Of a DNA stretch of 64,000 nt, positions 17,642 through 26,623 are shown piece after piece. How positions within the stretch are numbered: the stretch's first letter is position 1; every line of letters starts with the position of its first letter. Made by a program: the position numbers and the translations under genes. The stretch is from Candidatus Obscuribacterales bacterium (GTDB taxonomy: Bacteria; Cyanobacteriota; Vampirovibrionia; Obscuribacterales; Obscuribacteraceae): the NCBI GenBank assembly GCA_019746975.1, contig JAIERK010000129.1, positions 1 to 64,000 on the forward strand, read 5' to 3'. Below the pieces are notes generated by a model, which searched no databases, was not told the origin of the DNA, and saw nothing but the letters and a program-made list of their open reading frames with translations.

Positions 17642-18963
17642 ATCCCTGGTTTGGAATCGCCTTTGTCATGGTCACGTTGATTGCGATGATTCATGGATTG
17701 AGCCGGCTTGAAAAGTCGGCTCGATTTGATTCTGAGACGATTCGCAAATTCCTACACGTTGTTATGGGCCTACTCACGCTGTCATTTCCCTGGATTTTTT
17801 CCGATGTCTGGCCCGTTTTGACGTTGAGTATCATCTCGAGCCTGTTCATCACAGTCTTGAAAGTCTCAGACATGAGTCATTGGCGCCCCGTCATCTGTGC
17901 GAAAGGACGCGACAGCATTGGAGAGATTGTCTTTCCGCTGGCAATCGGACTGACTTTCCTACTTGCGAGCGGCAACAAAATGTTTTTCGTCATCCCAGTC
18001 ACCATTTTGACTTTAGCCGATGCCGCCTCTGCACTGATTGGGCAGCGATTCGGCAGCCAGAAGTATGGTACCGGAGATGGTTCCAAATCAATCGAGGGAA
18101 GCTTTGCTTTTGCTACGGTAGCATTTGCCGCTTCATTCTTTCCGCTGACAATTATGGGAGGTGTCGGTAATGCGGAAGCATTCAATGTCTCAGTAATATT
18201 GGCTATAGTCGCAATGATGTTTGAAGCGATCGGATGGAAAGGATTGGATAACCTCTTTATTCCGCTCGGCTCCCTGATTGTGCTGAAAACACACATGTTT
18301 ATCGGAATGGAAGAATTGATGCTCAGGCTTGGGCTCTTGCTCATCTCTTCGCTTATCGTTCTCATTGCCAGGCGCAACAGCACACTCAATGGAAGTGGTG
18401 TGGTGGGATCAGCACTGTTCTGCTATTTCTCGTACATACTTGGCGGGTGGCAGTGGATGGTGATGCCGGTGATTCTCTACCTGAGCTATCGAGTCTTGTT
18501 GCCCAAAAGATTTCGACAGCTTCAAAGCGTGCATAGTGTTTACGGCGTAATCTGTGTAGCGTCCGTTGGTATAGTATGGCTGCTGATTGCTACTGTCAGT
18601 CAGAGTGAGCAATACATTTTCCCTTACGCACTGACATTCGCAGCGCATGCAGCAATAATCTCCACAGCACACATGCGCTTCACAAGCTTTTCGAAACCCA
18701 AAGTGTTCGCCCTGCTTTACGCAGTACTGAAGGCGTGGTGCCTTATGTGCATTCCACTGATCTGCATACAGCCTTCCGGACAGTTGTTCGCAGTGACGTT
18801 TTTCCTCGCACCATTTTGCATCGGAATTCCAACAGCTCTTTTCTACGCCGCCAATACAAAATCGATTAAACCCGCGAACCGCCCCAGTCGCTGGTGGAAG
18901 CAAGCAGCATTCGCTGCAATCGCGTCGCTATTGGGTATGCTGGCGCTGGTCTTGATGCAGTGA
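17638..18963 (+). CDS. VTE5/dolichol-kinase-like protein with a DUF92-like C-terminal half
   Basis: 441 aa, polytopic. Residues about 30-190 resemble the SEC59/VTE5/DGK1 family of CTP-dependent polyprenol, phytol or diacylglycerol kinases: IRKFLHVVMG, the DSIGEIVFPLA stretch, and DAASALIGQRFG followed by GTGDGSKSIEGS. Residues about 225-300 (TLNGSGVVGSALF, FSYILGGWQWMVMPVILYLSY) look like the opening of DUF92/VTE6, the phytyl-phosphate kinase family. In plants and cyanobacteria VTE5 and VTE6 act in sequence; here both appear in one protein. The DUF92 assignment is weaker. The ATG overlaps the stop of the fusion gene, implying coupled translation. Confidence 0.75.
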   Translation: MNPWFGIAFVMVTLIAMIHGLSRLEKSARFDSETIRKFLHVVMGLLTLSFPWIFSDVWPVLTLSIISSLFITVLKVSDMSHWRPVICAKGRDSIGEIVFPLAIGLTFLLASGNKMFFVIPVTILTLADAASALIGQRFGSQKYGTGDGSKSIEGSFAFATVAFAASFFPLTIMGGVGNAEAFNVSVILAIVAMMFEAIGWKGLDNLFIPLGSLIVLKTHMFIGMEELMLRLGLLLISSLIVLIARRNSTLNGSGVVGSALFCYFSYILGGWQWMVMPVILYLSYRVLLPKRFRQLQSVHSVYGVICVASVGIVWLLIATVSQSEQYIFPYALTFAAHAAIISTAHMRFTSFSKPKVFALLYAVLKAWCLMCIPLICIQPSGQLFAVTFFLAPFCIGIPTALFYAANTKSIKPANRPSRWWKQAAFAAIASLLGMLALVLMQ

Positions 18964-19023
18964 TTGAGTCTTAAAGGTAGCCAATGCCGATTATCATTCC
19001 GAGGACAACACAGACAATCGCAA

Positions 19024-19296
19024 TTATGCCACCTCTTTTGGCAAGCGAATGGATTTTCCAAAGAAGCGAAAACCCTGTGCTGCAGCGAATGCGTAGATTG
19101 CAGCGCTCACTAGAGACTGCGGCTTCATGATCATCAAAGCATGAAACATCGCCAGACTACCGAAGATCACTATTAAGCCAACGCCGACTCCGACCTCTGA
19201 AATCGTGGGCTTGCTCTTCGAGCTTGAGTCAAGCACCGCGAGCTCGGCGGCTGGGGTGCCCCAGTCAACGGGAAAAATTTGCTTGAGCTTGTGCAT
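19024..19296 (-). CDS. Small two-helix membrane protein
   Basis: 90 aa, unrecognised. Polar N-terminus, then two hydrophobic segments (VGVGLIVIFGSLAMFHALMI and SLVSAAIYAFAAAQGFRFF) and a short basic end. It runs opposite to the surrounding lipid operon, within the 561-bp gap between the VTE5-like gene and the GNAT gene. No strong ribosome-binding site is visible. Its clear transmembrane pattern and absence of a competing frame over this stretch make it a plausible gene. Confidence 0.45.
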   Translation of the reverse strand: MHKLKQIFPVDWGTPAAELAVLDSSSKSKPTISEVGVGVGLIVIFGSLAMFHALMIMKPQSLVSAAIYAFAAAQGFRFFGKSIRLPKEVA

Positions 19297-19524
19297 CTGT
19301 TTTTCGCTGGGGTGGAACTCGTTCCTATGATAGCAAAAGTGATTGGATTGAAGTTGCGCAGGTCGGTGGTTCCGGTACTCGTTCTCGACTCACGGGCTGA
19401 ATATACGGTCCAACAATCACCGAACGAGAAATACGGTTGCAGAAGTGTTGCTTTGTGGGCACACGCGCTATTCGCGGACGTCACAATGATAGTGTTCAAG
19501 CCAACATACACGGCAGACAAAAAC

Positions 19525-20541
19525 ATGGCAATTCAGACGACCGCACAAAGAATAGACACAAAGCTTATCCGCGTAGCCGGTCCCAGCGCTGACGCGAGTT
19601 TAGACGAAATGCATTCGACATTTTTCGCGAAACATTTTGCATATACATCTCCTCAACTGGACAAACCAGAAGGGTCCTGGATACTGCGTAACAGCAAGTC
19701 GGAAGTTCTCGGTCATTTTTCTCTGTGGTATAACGCCACACCGATACTCGATGGTGACAAGTCAGGATTCATCGGTCACTTCTTCGCAAGCGACGGTGAC
19801 TGCGCTCGAGAGCTGCTTGAATTCGCCACCGCGCTGCTGAAGCAGAAGGGCTGCAAGAGAGCGATTGGGCCAATTGACGGCAACACATTTAGACGATATC
19901 GCTTTGTGGTCGAATCTTCGAATACACCACCGTTTTTCATGGAACCTGAGAATCCGACGGCGTACCCTGATTACTTTACCGACCAAGGCTTCGATCGACT
20001 CGCCACATACAGCTCGTCTGTTACCGCCGCTCGACCTCAGTTTTTGGACCCTACACGATGCAGCGCTCACACCGTAGACGGAGTCACGATTCGCACCCTC
20101 GATTTATCCTCGATAGATCAGGAGCTCGAAGTGCTCTATCGGATCTCCTGCAGCGCCTTCGAGAACAACTTTCTCTATACTCCGATCCAGAAACCTTTGT
20201 TTTTCAATCTCTATCGGCGACTCACTTCGATTGTCGATCCAAACCTGGTCTTGGTGGCAGAGTCGCAGAAGACACCGGTAGGATTCGCTATGACAATTCC
20301 AGACCTTTCCAGCGGCAAAGGTAATACCGCCATTCTTAAGACGGTCGCTCGAATTCCGGACGATTCGCTAAAAGGTTTGGGATTAATGCTAATCGCTGAA
20401 AGTCATGCCAGAGCCACAACCATGGGTTTTACACAGATGATTCATGCTCTCTATAAAGACGACAATACTTCCGGTTCGTATAGTACCGTCATTGGTGCCA
20501 AGGTCATTCGTAGATATGCCGTTTTTCAGAAGCTCATATAG
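19525..20541 (+). CDS. GNAT-fold N-acyltransferase-like protein (lipid locus)
   Basis: 338 aa from the ATG at 19525 (MAIQTTAQRI); the in-frame extension upstream looks non-coding. It resembles the large GNAT-fold proteins of the YghO-like type: GSWILRN, GHFFASDGDCARELLEFA, IGPIDGNTFRRYRF, then PPFFMEPENPTAYPDYF and a second GNAT-like half with VLVAESQKTPVGFAM and a GLGLMLIAESHARA helix. The family role is acyl transfer to an amine or hydroxyl; the donor could be acyl-CoA or acyl-ACP. The AMP-ligase follows 13 bp later, so the two probably work as activation and transfer partners. Confidence 0.65.
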   Translation: MAIQTTAQRIDTKLIRVAGPSADASLDEMHSTFFAKHFAYTSPQLDKPEGSWILRNSKSEVLGHFSLWYNATPILDGDKSGFIGHFFASDGDCARELLEFATALLKQKGCKRAIGPIDGNTFRRYRFVVESSNTPPFFMEPENPTAYPDYFTDQGFDRLATYSSSVTAARPQFLDPTRCSAHTVDGVTIRTLDLSSIDQELEVLYRISCSAFENNFLYTPIQKPLFFNLYRRLTSIVDPNLVLVAESQKTPVGFAMTIPDLSSGKGNTAILKTVARIPDDSLKGLGLMLIAESHARATTMGFTQMIHALYKDDNTSGSYSTVIGAKVIRRYAVFQKLI

Positions 20542-20554
20542 TCAAGGGAAAAAC

Positions 20555-22198
20555 ATGAACGCACAAATTCTCCAATTCGATACTCAAAAGCAGAAGCACA
20601 ACTTCAATATGGCTAGGCGACTGGACGAGATTGCCCGTGATCACCCGGAGCTCGATGCACTTGTCGAAGGTTCTGGAGTTCACAAAAGGATTGTTACGTA
20701 CAAAATGCTTGCCGAGAAAGTTCGACACAAGGCCGCTGTTATGCATAGTGCAGGACTATCATTCGGAGAAATTGTCGTTATCCTGGAGCCGCTCGGCATA
20801 GACCTATTCACAACGATACTGGCGGTCTGGCGTCTAGGAGCAACCGTGCTGATGTTCGACCCTGCTCAAAAATTGGAGGTTCTCGAAGAAGCGATCGGAG
20901 GTCTCCGACCGAAGGCGGTCATAGCTTCGAGAAAAGGGCTGATAGTCGCCATGGCATTAAAGTCCGTTCGTTCGATCGAACTAAAACTCACAGACACAAT
21001 GCTGATTCCCGGTTGGCGAAGTATACAACTGAGGCGTCCTTACATCGCTCCATCGCTGCGCGAAGTGCCGCCAGACCATATTGCATTAATGACGCTGACG
21101 AGCGGAACAAGCGGTGGACTGAAGACCATAGAGCGCAGCCATCAATTCCTTTCAATCCAGCTTGCCGCAGTATCCTCTAGCGGTGCAGTAAGATCCGGCT
21201 CACGAGAGCTGACTTCACTGCCGGTTTTTATTCTGGCAAATCTGGCATCGCAAACCACGACTATCATTCCCGACGCCAATTTGAGTCGTCTGCGCGAACT
21301 CAGTGTTTCCGGCATAGTCCAGCAACTGGAAGAGTTCCGCCCCTCTCGGATCTTAGGGTCACCTGCGTTCATACAAAAAATTGTACGTCACTGCAGAACA
21401 CACGATGTCAAGCTTCCATTCATCAGAACAATAGTTACCGGTGGAGGGCCGGTCTTCCCGAAGCTGCTCTGGGAGATAAAGGCAGTCTGTCCGTTCGCCG
21501 AAATTGTAACCGTATACGGTAGCAGCGAAGCAGAACCAATTTCGAAAATCGAATTTTCCGCACTCTCAGATTATGATTTCGATGCCATCGCATCCGGTGC
21601 TGGACTCCCAGTCGGTCGGCCGGTCGCCGAAGTGCAATTGCGCGTCGATCCGCTCATCGCAAATGAGGACGCCTTCACTCATCCAGAGCAACTGGCAACG
21701 TTGAGATACATCTGCGAGATTGCCGGAGTGCCTATAGACGCGGTCGGAGAAATTCTAGTGACCGGCGAACACGTAGTGAAGGGTTACCATAAGGGAATAG
21801 GGGACCTCCAGTCAAAAGTATCAATTGACGGACGTATCTGGCATAGGACTGGTGATGTAGGCTACTTAGATAAGCGAGGTAGGCTCTGGTTGACCGGCAG
21901 GCAAAGCCGGGTCACTCCGGGGAACAGCGTCATCGACAGCACATTCGCTCAATGCGTCGAAGCTGCAGTACTCTGCGATCCTTCTATAGAGAAGGCCGCA
22001 TGTCTGACAGTCGACGATGCCACGACCCTGTTCCTCGAAGCAGGCTCAGGTAAAATCGACTCCGTAAATCTGAGAAGTCGCCTGGGCTGGAGCCGATTGA
22101 ATGCAGTAAAAGTCGTCAAAAAAATTCCGGTCGACTCGAGGCATGCCAGCAAAGTTCTCTATCACAAGCTCATATCGCTTCACAGACACTCTGTATAG
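20555..22198 (+). CDS. AMP-dependent acyl synthetase/ligase (OleC-like)
   Basis: 547 aa adenylate-forming enzyme from the ATG at 20555, preceded by AAGGGA. Core motifs in order: MTLTSGTSGGLKTIERSH (A3 phosphate loop), VTVYGSSEAEPIS (A5), WHRTGDVGYLDKRGRLWLTGR (A7-A8), and a C-terminal Lys in SRHASKVLYHKL (A10). The YGSSEAEPIS form is reminiscent of the OleC / fatty-acid-ligase group rather than classical acetyl-CoA synthetase. It would activate a carboxylic acid, probably a fatty acid, as acyl-AMP. It is the last gene of the locus and convergent with the quinone-type UbiA gene. Confidence 0.8.
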   Translation: MNAQILQFDTQKQKHNFNMARRLDEIARDHPELDALVEGSGVHKRIVTYKMLAEKVRHKAAVMHSAGLSFGEIVVILEPLGIDLFTTILAVWRLGATVLMFDPAQKLEVLEEAIGGLRPKAVIASRKGLIVAMALKSVRSIELKLTDTMLIPGWRSIQLRRPYIAPSLREVPPDHIALMTLTSGTSGGLKTIERSHQFLSIQLAAVSSSGAVRSGSRELTSLPVFILANLASQTTTIIPDANLSRLRELSVSGIVQQLEEFRPSRILGSPAFIQKIVRHCRTHDVKLPFIRTIVTGGGPVFPKLLWEIKAVCPFAEIVTVYGSSEAEPISKIEFSALSDYDFDAIASGAGLPVGRPVAEVQLRVDPLIANEDAFTHPEQLATLRYICEIAGVPIDAVGEILVTGEHVVKGYHKGIGDLQSKVSIDGRIWHRTGDVGYLDKRGRLWLTGRQSRVTPGNSVIDSTFAQCVEAAVLCDPSIEKAACLTVDDATTLFLEAGSGKIDSVNLRSRLGWSRLNAVKVVKKIPVDSRHASKVLYHKLISLHRHSV

Positions 22199-22269
22199 CG
22201 AGGTAAAAACCCCTTAGAAGTAACAGTCGACAGAATCGGCGCGACATTATTCTTAATCTTAAGGCAGCT

Positions 22270-23166
22270 CTAGTGAATAAGCAATCGGTCAAGCAAAATA
22301 GTACAGAAGACCAAAATACTGACTATTCCGTTGACAGTGAAGAAAGCAGCATTGACCCGCGAGAGATCGTCTTCTTTGACTATACTGTGCTCGAATATCA
22401 GCATCCCCGCAACAAGTGCCAATCCGACCCAGTAAGGCCAACCAAAATGGATGAAACGACTAAGCAAAAACAACGCCGACACAGTCACCACATGTAGTGC
22501 CCGACTAATTGTAAGAGCGGATCCAATACCGAAGCGCGAAGGCATACTGTGGAGATGTTCATTTCTGTCGAACTCCACATCCTGACAGGCATAGATTATA
22601 TCGAAGCCCGCCACCCAAGTCATCACTGCAATAGCGAGAATCCATGGAGCAGCGAGCGCCAGACTACCACCCGCTGCGACCCAGCCGCCGAGCGCCGCAC
22701 CACCAAGCGCAATACCAAGCACGATATGACAGAGCCAGGTGAAACGCTTCGTGAACGAATAAAAGCTGAGCCATAGAATGGCTATAGGGGACAGCTGCAT
22801 ACAGATGGTCGGAAGCTGCTTCGCAGCCAGAAGCATAATGGAGAATGAAAGCAGAGCTCCTATGATTGCGCTTCTTTTCGAAATCCGCCCCTGAGGAATG
22901 GCCCGCTCTTGAGTCCGTGGATTTCGTGCGTCGATTTCACTGTCGATTAGTCGATTAAGTGTCATAGCCGCCGCACGCGCACCGGAAAACGCCAGGACGG
23001 TGAAGGCAATGGTAAGCAATCCAGGAATTTCGGGGGACGCCAGGAACAGTCCCGTGAGCGCAAATGGAAGAGCAAATACCGTGTGCTCGATTTTAATCAT
23101 CTCCGCCCACTCTCTCACGGAGCGGTTGAGCGGCTGATTCTTGGTAGGCTCCAGAGTTGTGGACAT
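22270..23166 (-). CDS. UbiA-family polyprenyltransferase (4-hydroxybenzoate/MqnP-type)
   Basis: 298 aa membrane prenyltransferase close to UbiA and MqnP. Both aspartate motifs are seen: NRLIDSEIDARNPRTQ followed by ERAIPQGRIS, and DIIYACQDVEFDRNE. Family role: joining a polyprenyl diphosphate to an aromatic ring in ubiquinone synthesis or the futalosine menaquinone route. The window holds no other mqn or ubi gene, so which quinone is made cannot be decided. The gene is distinct from the UbiA of the lipid locus, whose second motif differs. Confidence 0.85.
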   Translation of the reverse strand: MSTTLEPTKNQPLNRSVREWAEMIKIEHTVFALPFALTGLFLASPEIPGLLTIAFTVLAFSGARAAAMTLNRLIDSEIDARNPRTQERAIPQGRISKRSAIIGALLSFSIMLLAAKQLPTICMQLSPIAILWLSFYSFTKRFTWLCHIVLGIALGGAALGGWVAAGGSLALAAPWILAIAVMTWVAGFDIIYACQDVEFDRNEHLHSMPSRFGIGSALTISRALHVVTVSALFLLSRFIHFGWPYWVGLALVAGMLIFEHSIVKEDDLSRVNAAFFTVNGIVSILVFCTILLDRLLIH

Positions 23167-23369
23167 AAAATACTAGCAAAGCGAGCGACTGTAGACGTGC
23201 ATTCCAGGTCGACTATGCACAATTCAGGTAGCATCATCGACATAAAATCGTTATGTAGAATACACAGGAATATTGATGAAATGGCGTTACTTGAATAATT
23301 GTCATGTAACTGCCATGATAAACTTTATTCAGAAATACCTTGGTGATAGGGAGTTTCGAAGGACAAATG

Positions 23370-23939
23370 ATGTCAAGAGGTTCCACAACAATGAATTCCA
23401 TCGGTCCGGGAGCCGTTAATCCGAATCAGCCTGCTTCCGGCAAGACCATAAATTTGCAGGGAGTGGCATCCTTTGCAAGCCTCGTAGAGCTCCTTGCACA
23501 AGAGCTCGGCACCACCCCCGGCAAGATGCAAGGCCAGCTGCCCAACGGACCTGAGACGTTCGACAAGCTTATGGGCGAGCTAGACATGAACAGCCAGGGC
23601 TTTGTCAGAAAATTGATTCTGATTTCACAACCGGGTTCTCCGCTTATGCTCCGCTTCCAATGCGCGTGGAACAAGAGCCACAGCGAAAGCAAAACAGATA
23701 TCGTCTCCGGTGTCACCGCCGATTACTATCTCGGCGTCAGCGTCGAAGACGTTGTGCCTCAGGGACGCGCGCTGGCGAGATACGTCGAAGATATCTTTTC
23801 GGTCCTCGATCGAATGGTCACGCTCGGACATTCGCATAAGCTAGCCAGCATGAGTGTACCTATATCGCAGCTAGAGGCTTTCGAAGCGAACGAGAGCGAT
23901 CTCGTCACTCAGTACGAAGGCAGCACTACAATCCCATAA
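23370..23939 (+). CDS. Hypothetical protein
   Basis: 189 aa from the ATG at 23370, which sits six bases after GAAGGA; other in-frame starts lie just upstream (23367 and TTG 23340). No signal peptide or membrane segment. The first 35 residues are low-complexity (Asn/Pro/Ser/Thr). The rest looks like a compact α/β domain with LISQPGSPLMLRFQCAWNK and VTADYYLGVSVEDVVPQGRALARY. I do not recognise it. Divergent from the quinone prenyltransferase. Confidence 0.65.
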   Translation: MSRGSTTMNSIGPGAVNPNQPASGKTINLQGVASFASLVELLAQELGTTPGKMQGQLPNGPETFDKLMGELDMNSQGFVRKLILISQPGSPLMLRFQCAWNKSHSESKTDIVSGVTADYYLGVSVEDVVPQGRALARYVEDIFSVLDRMVTLGHSHKLASMSVPISQLEAFEANESDLVTQYEGSTTIP

Positions 23940-24011
23940 CGCTCGAATCTGGTTGAGCACTAACTCGGACTTGCGTTGCCGTTTTCGCGTGCCAAATTGC
24001 GTAACAACATG

Positions 24012-26345
24012 TCAGGCCGACTTCTTCAAGCGTTCGATTCCGAATTTGAAGAACGATACGCTGCCTTCAACTGAGGCAATGACAAGGCCGTCTTTGAGTA
24101 TTAGAGGCTGCGCCTCTAAATTGCCACCAAAATTTTTCTGCCACTTCAGGGCTCCGGTCTCTGAGTCGAAGCCTTGTATCCAACCTTCCTTCGACACCGC
24201 GATCACCGACTGGGCCGCAGTACACAACGCAGCCTGAACATTGCCTTTCACTGCGGCTTTCCAGCGCAGTCTTCCATCATACTTCTCGCAACTGTAGAGC
24301 CACTTGTCCTGACTGGAAAAGACGACGGAAGTGAATACAATTACTGCACCAGATATAATACCGCGACCGGCCTGATATTCCCAGATCGATTGACCCGATT
24401 CGATATCGAGCGCGTACAAGCTGTTGGCCTGCGTGCCAACATATAGGCTATCCGCAGAAGTAGCCGGAGTCGATACGACCGCTCCGTCCAATTCGGCACT
24501 CCACCGAACTTTTCCATTGTTAGTCTGGAGGGAGTAGACTTTGCCGCCTCTGGTGCTCAGAAAGACTACATCACCGTAGACGGATGGGTTGCAAACGATT
24601 GGCGACCGAAGATTACCGCCCCAGATTTTGCCACCATCTGTAATGTCTAGACAATGGACACCGCCGTCCATTGTGCCGACTACTAGGCCCGTACCGTTTG
24701 TGGCTGGTGTTGAGACAATTCGCTCTCCAAGTTTGACACGCCAAACCGCTTGTCCGGAAGCCTGATCAACTTTAATTATTTCACCGCCACATGTGGTGAG
24801 GATTAAGTCTTTTCCCCTCAGCAAAGGGCTGGCCAGGATCATTGCGTTGGATTCGAAGCACCAGATCAGATCCCCGGTCTCTCGATGGAGCTTATACAGA
24901 CTTCCGTCGGTCGCAGCAACATAAATGCTGTTTTCATCATCGTGGGCGCAGACTGGATGCGAATTCCAGCCTATCGGTCCCTTCGCCTTGAACGTCCACA
25001 TCTCCGTTAACAACGGATTTAAGCCATCTACTACCGGAATCGAATACGCAGAAATGCGAGGCGCTTCCAGCTTCGAAACAGGCTGGCTGGGTTGACGAGC
25101 CGGTCCCACAGGCTCTAGCGGTTTAATTCCAGCAGCTTCTATCCTCGTATGCGAGATGAACGGTCGATCGTCAAACGGATTTTGCGGAGACTTCGGAGTT
25201 TTGGCTGTGCCAGCCGCCGGCGGAGCTGGTTTCGGCGGGGACGTCGGCTTTTCCGCTGCTGGATCGGACTCGAAAACCCGAGTTTTCTGTTTCGGTGGCA
25301 CCGGCGGCTTCGATACTGCCGGAGGTGGCATCACAGGAGGCGGCGGCTCTTGCGTTTGCGGTACAGGAGGCTTCGGCCAAACCGGAGCGGCTCGATCCGG
25401 TAGCGACGGTCTTTCTGCTTGAGAATCAGTCTCAATCGTTTCGATCTTTTGCGATGTTCGCTTCGAAGATAGACCCAGACCCATTCTTGCCACGCGCAAG
25501 TCAAATATCAAATCATCCAGTAACTTCAATACATCAGGCAGTGATTGATAACGATCGGTGGGAGATTTCTCCATCATGCGACGAATGAGACGATCTAACA
25601 CGTCGGGAACTTCGGGATTCAGCCTCCGAACCGATGGAATTGGTGCTGTCGTGTGTTTCATGGCCATCTCGATCATGCCGTTAGCACGATAAGGCAGCTG
25701 ACCTGTCACCATTTCAAAAAACAAAATTCCAAGGGAGTAAATGTCGGAGCGCTGATCCTGCTGTTCGCCTCTACAAAGCTCCGGCGACATATACGCAGGG
25801 GTTCCCATCCCTTTAGTCGATGGATTGATATAAACTTTGTTCGCCATCAGGCGAGCCAGACCGAAGTCACCAATCTTCAAATCGCCCTCGGTCGTGATGA
25901 AGATGTTATCGGCTTTGACGTCCTGATGAACAACTCCTTTTCTATGGGCGAATGACAGGCCGTTCGCGAGCTGCTTCATCCAATTCAGCGCATGCTCGAC
26001 GGCTAGCGCCGCACCCTGAGTCCTGTTAGCCAGGTTGCCACCAGGGAGATACTCCATCGCCACGAAGTGGTGCGCCTTGTCCTGTCTGACCTCGACACCG
26101 ATATCATATACGGTGACCAGGTTGGGATGCTCCATTCTCGCAGCCAGCCGCGCTTCTTCCGTGAAAACCTCCACGTTCTTCGAATCAGTCATTAGCTCCG
26201 GAAGGAGCATTTTGATCGCGACATCACGCTGAAGGAACTCGTCTCGACAGTGGTAGACAACTCCCATTCCGCCCACGCCGAGTTCTTTGAGCACTGTATA
26301 GTGCCCATCCTCGAGTTTGTCATTGGTCGCGAAAATCGCTGTCAT
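24012..26345 (-). CDS. Ser/Thr protein kinase with PQQ-type β-propeller
   Basis: 777 aa from the ATG at 26345. Residues about 15-290 are a PknB-like kinase: G-loop GVGGMGVVY, VAIK with Lys45, HQDVKADN at 140-147, and DFG at 160-162. The catalytic loop has Gln in place of the usual Arg (HQD instead of HRD), so it is a non-RD kinase. Residues about 320-430 are a Pro-rich linker. Residues about 450-770 hold repeated strands with GxxxWxxxxxxxxxxxP (PQQ/YVTN-like β-propeller), likely a sensor or docking platform. No transmembrane helix separates the two parts, so the whole protein may be cytoplasmic. Confidence 0.88.
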   Translation of the reverse strand: MTAIFATNDKLEDGHYTVLKELGVGGMGVVYHCRDEFLQRDVAIKMLLPELMTDSKNVEVFTEEARLAARMEHPNLVTVYDIGVEVRQDKAHHFVAMEYLPGGNLANRTQGAALAVEHALNWMKQLANGLSFAHRKGVVHQDVKADNIFITTEGDLKIGDFGLARLMANKVYINPSTKGMGTPAYMSPELCRGEQQDQRSDIYSLGILFFEMVTGQLPYRANGMIEMAMKHTTAPIPSVRRLNPEVPDVLDRLIRRMMEKSPTDRYQSLPDVLKLLDDLIFDLRVARMGLGLSSKRTSQKIETIETDSQAERPSLPDRAAPVWPKPPVPQTQEPPPPVMPPPAVSKPPVPPKQKTRVFESDPAAEKPTSPPKPAPPAAGTAKTPKSPQNPFDDRPFISHTRIEAAGIKPLEPVGPARQPSQPVSKLEAPRISAYSIPVVDGLNPLLTEMWTFKAKGPIGWNSHPVCAHDDENSIYVAATDGSLYKLHRETGDLIWCFESNAMILASPLLRGKDLILTTCGGEIIKVDQASGQAVWRVKLGERIVSTPATNGTGLVVGTMDGGVHCLDITDGGKIWGGNLRSPIVCNPSVYGDVVFLSTRGGKVYSLQTNNGKVRWSAELDGAVVSTPATSADSLYVGTQANSLYALDIESGQSIWEYQAGRGIISGAVIVFTSVVFSSQDKWLYSCEKYDGRLRWKAAVKGNVQAALCTAAQSVIAVSKEGWIQGFDSETGALKWQKNFGGNLEAQPLILKDGLVIASVEGSVSFFKFGIERLKKSA

Positions 26346-26459
26346 ATGCCGGCTACTGGTAAGGATATCCGAATCAATATAGAAAAGAACGGTGTTATGC
26401 AAAATGCATGCCCATTATGATGCCGAAACTTTCCTAATGAAGCAAAGATAGCTAACAGT

Positions 26460-26494
26460 TTGTCAAGAAATAGTTATTGTCAAGAGAATATAAT
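26460..26494 (+). promoter_or_regulatory. Possible kdsD promoter with direct repeats
   Basis: Two exact copies of TTGTCAAGA start at 26460 and 26477, followed by a consensus -10 box TATAAT at 26489-26494. The kdsD start codon lies 130 bp downstream. No -35 sits at ideal spacing from TATAAT, so the 9-bp direct repeats could be an activator or repressor site. This is a pattern reading only. Confidence 0.35.
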
Positions 26495-26623
26495 CTCCAC
26501 CAGTACGCCGATTCGGTCGCCACGCTCACAGACCTATAAATTCTACTCAGGCGAAAATCAGGCTGGTGCGATAGGTTTAGCCAGGTTAATCGTCCGTGTA
26601 TCCCCTACAGACAAGGAACAGCC

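Noticed and set aside
25149-25422. Arg/Gly-rich plus-strand frames opposite the kinase linker
   Set aside because: They are antisense readings of the Pro-rich linker of the PQQ kinase.
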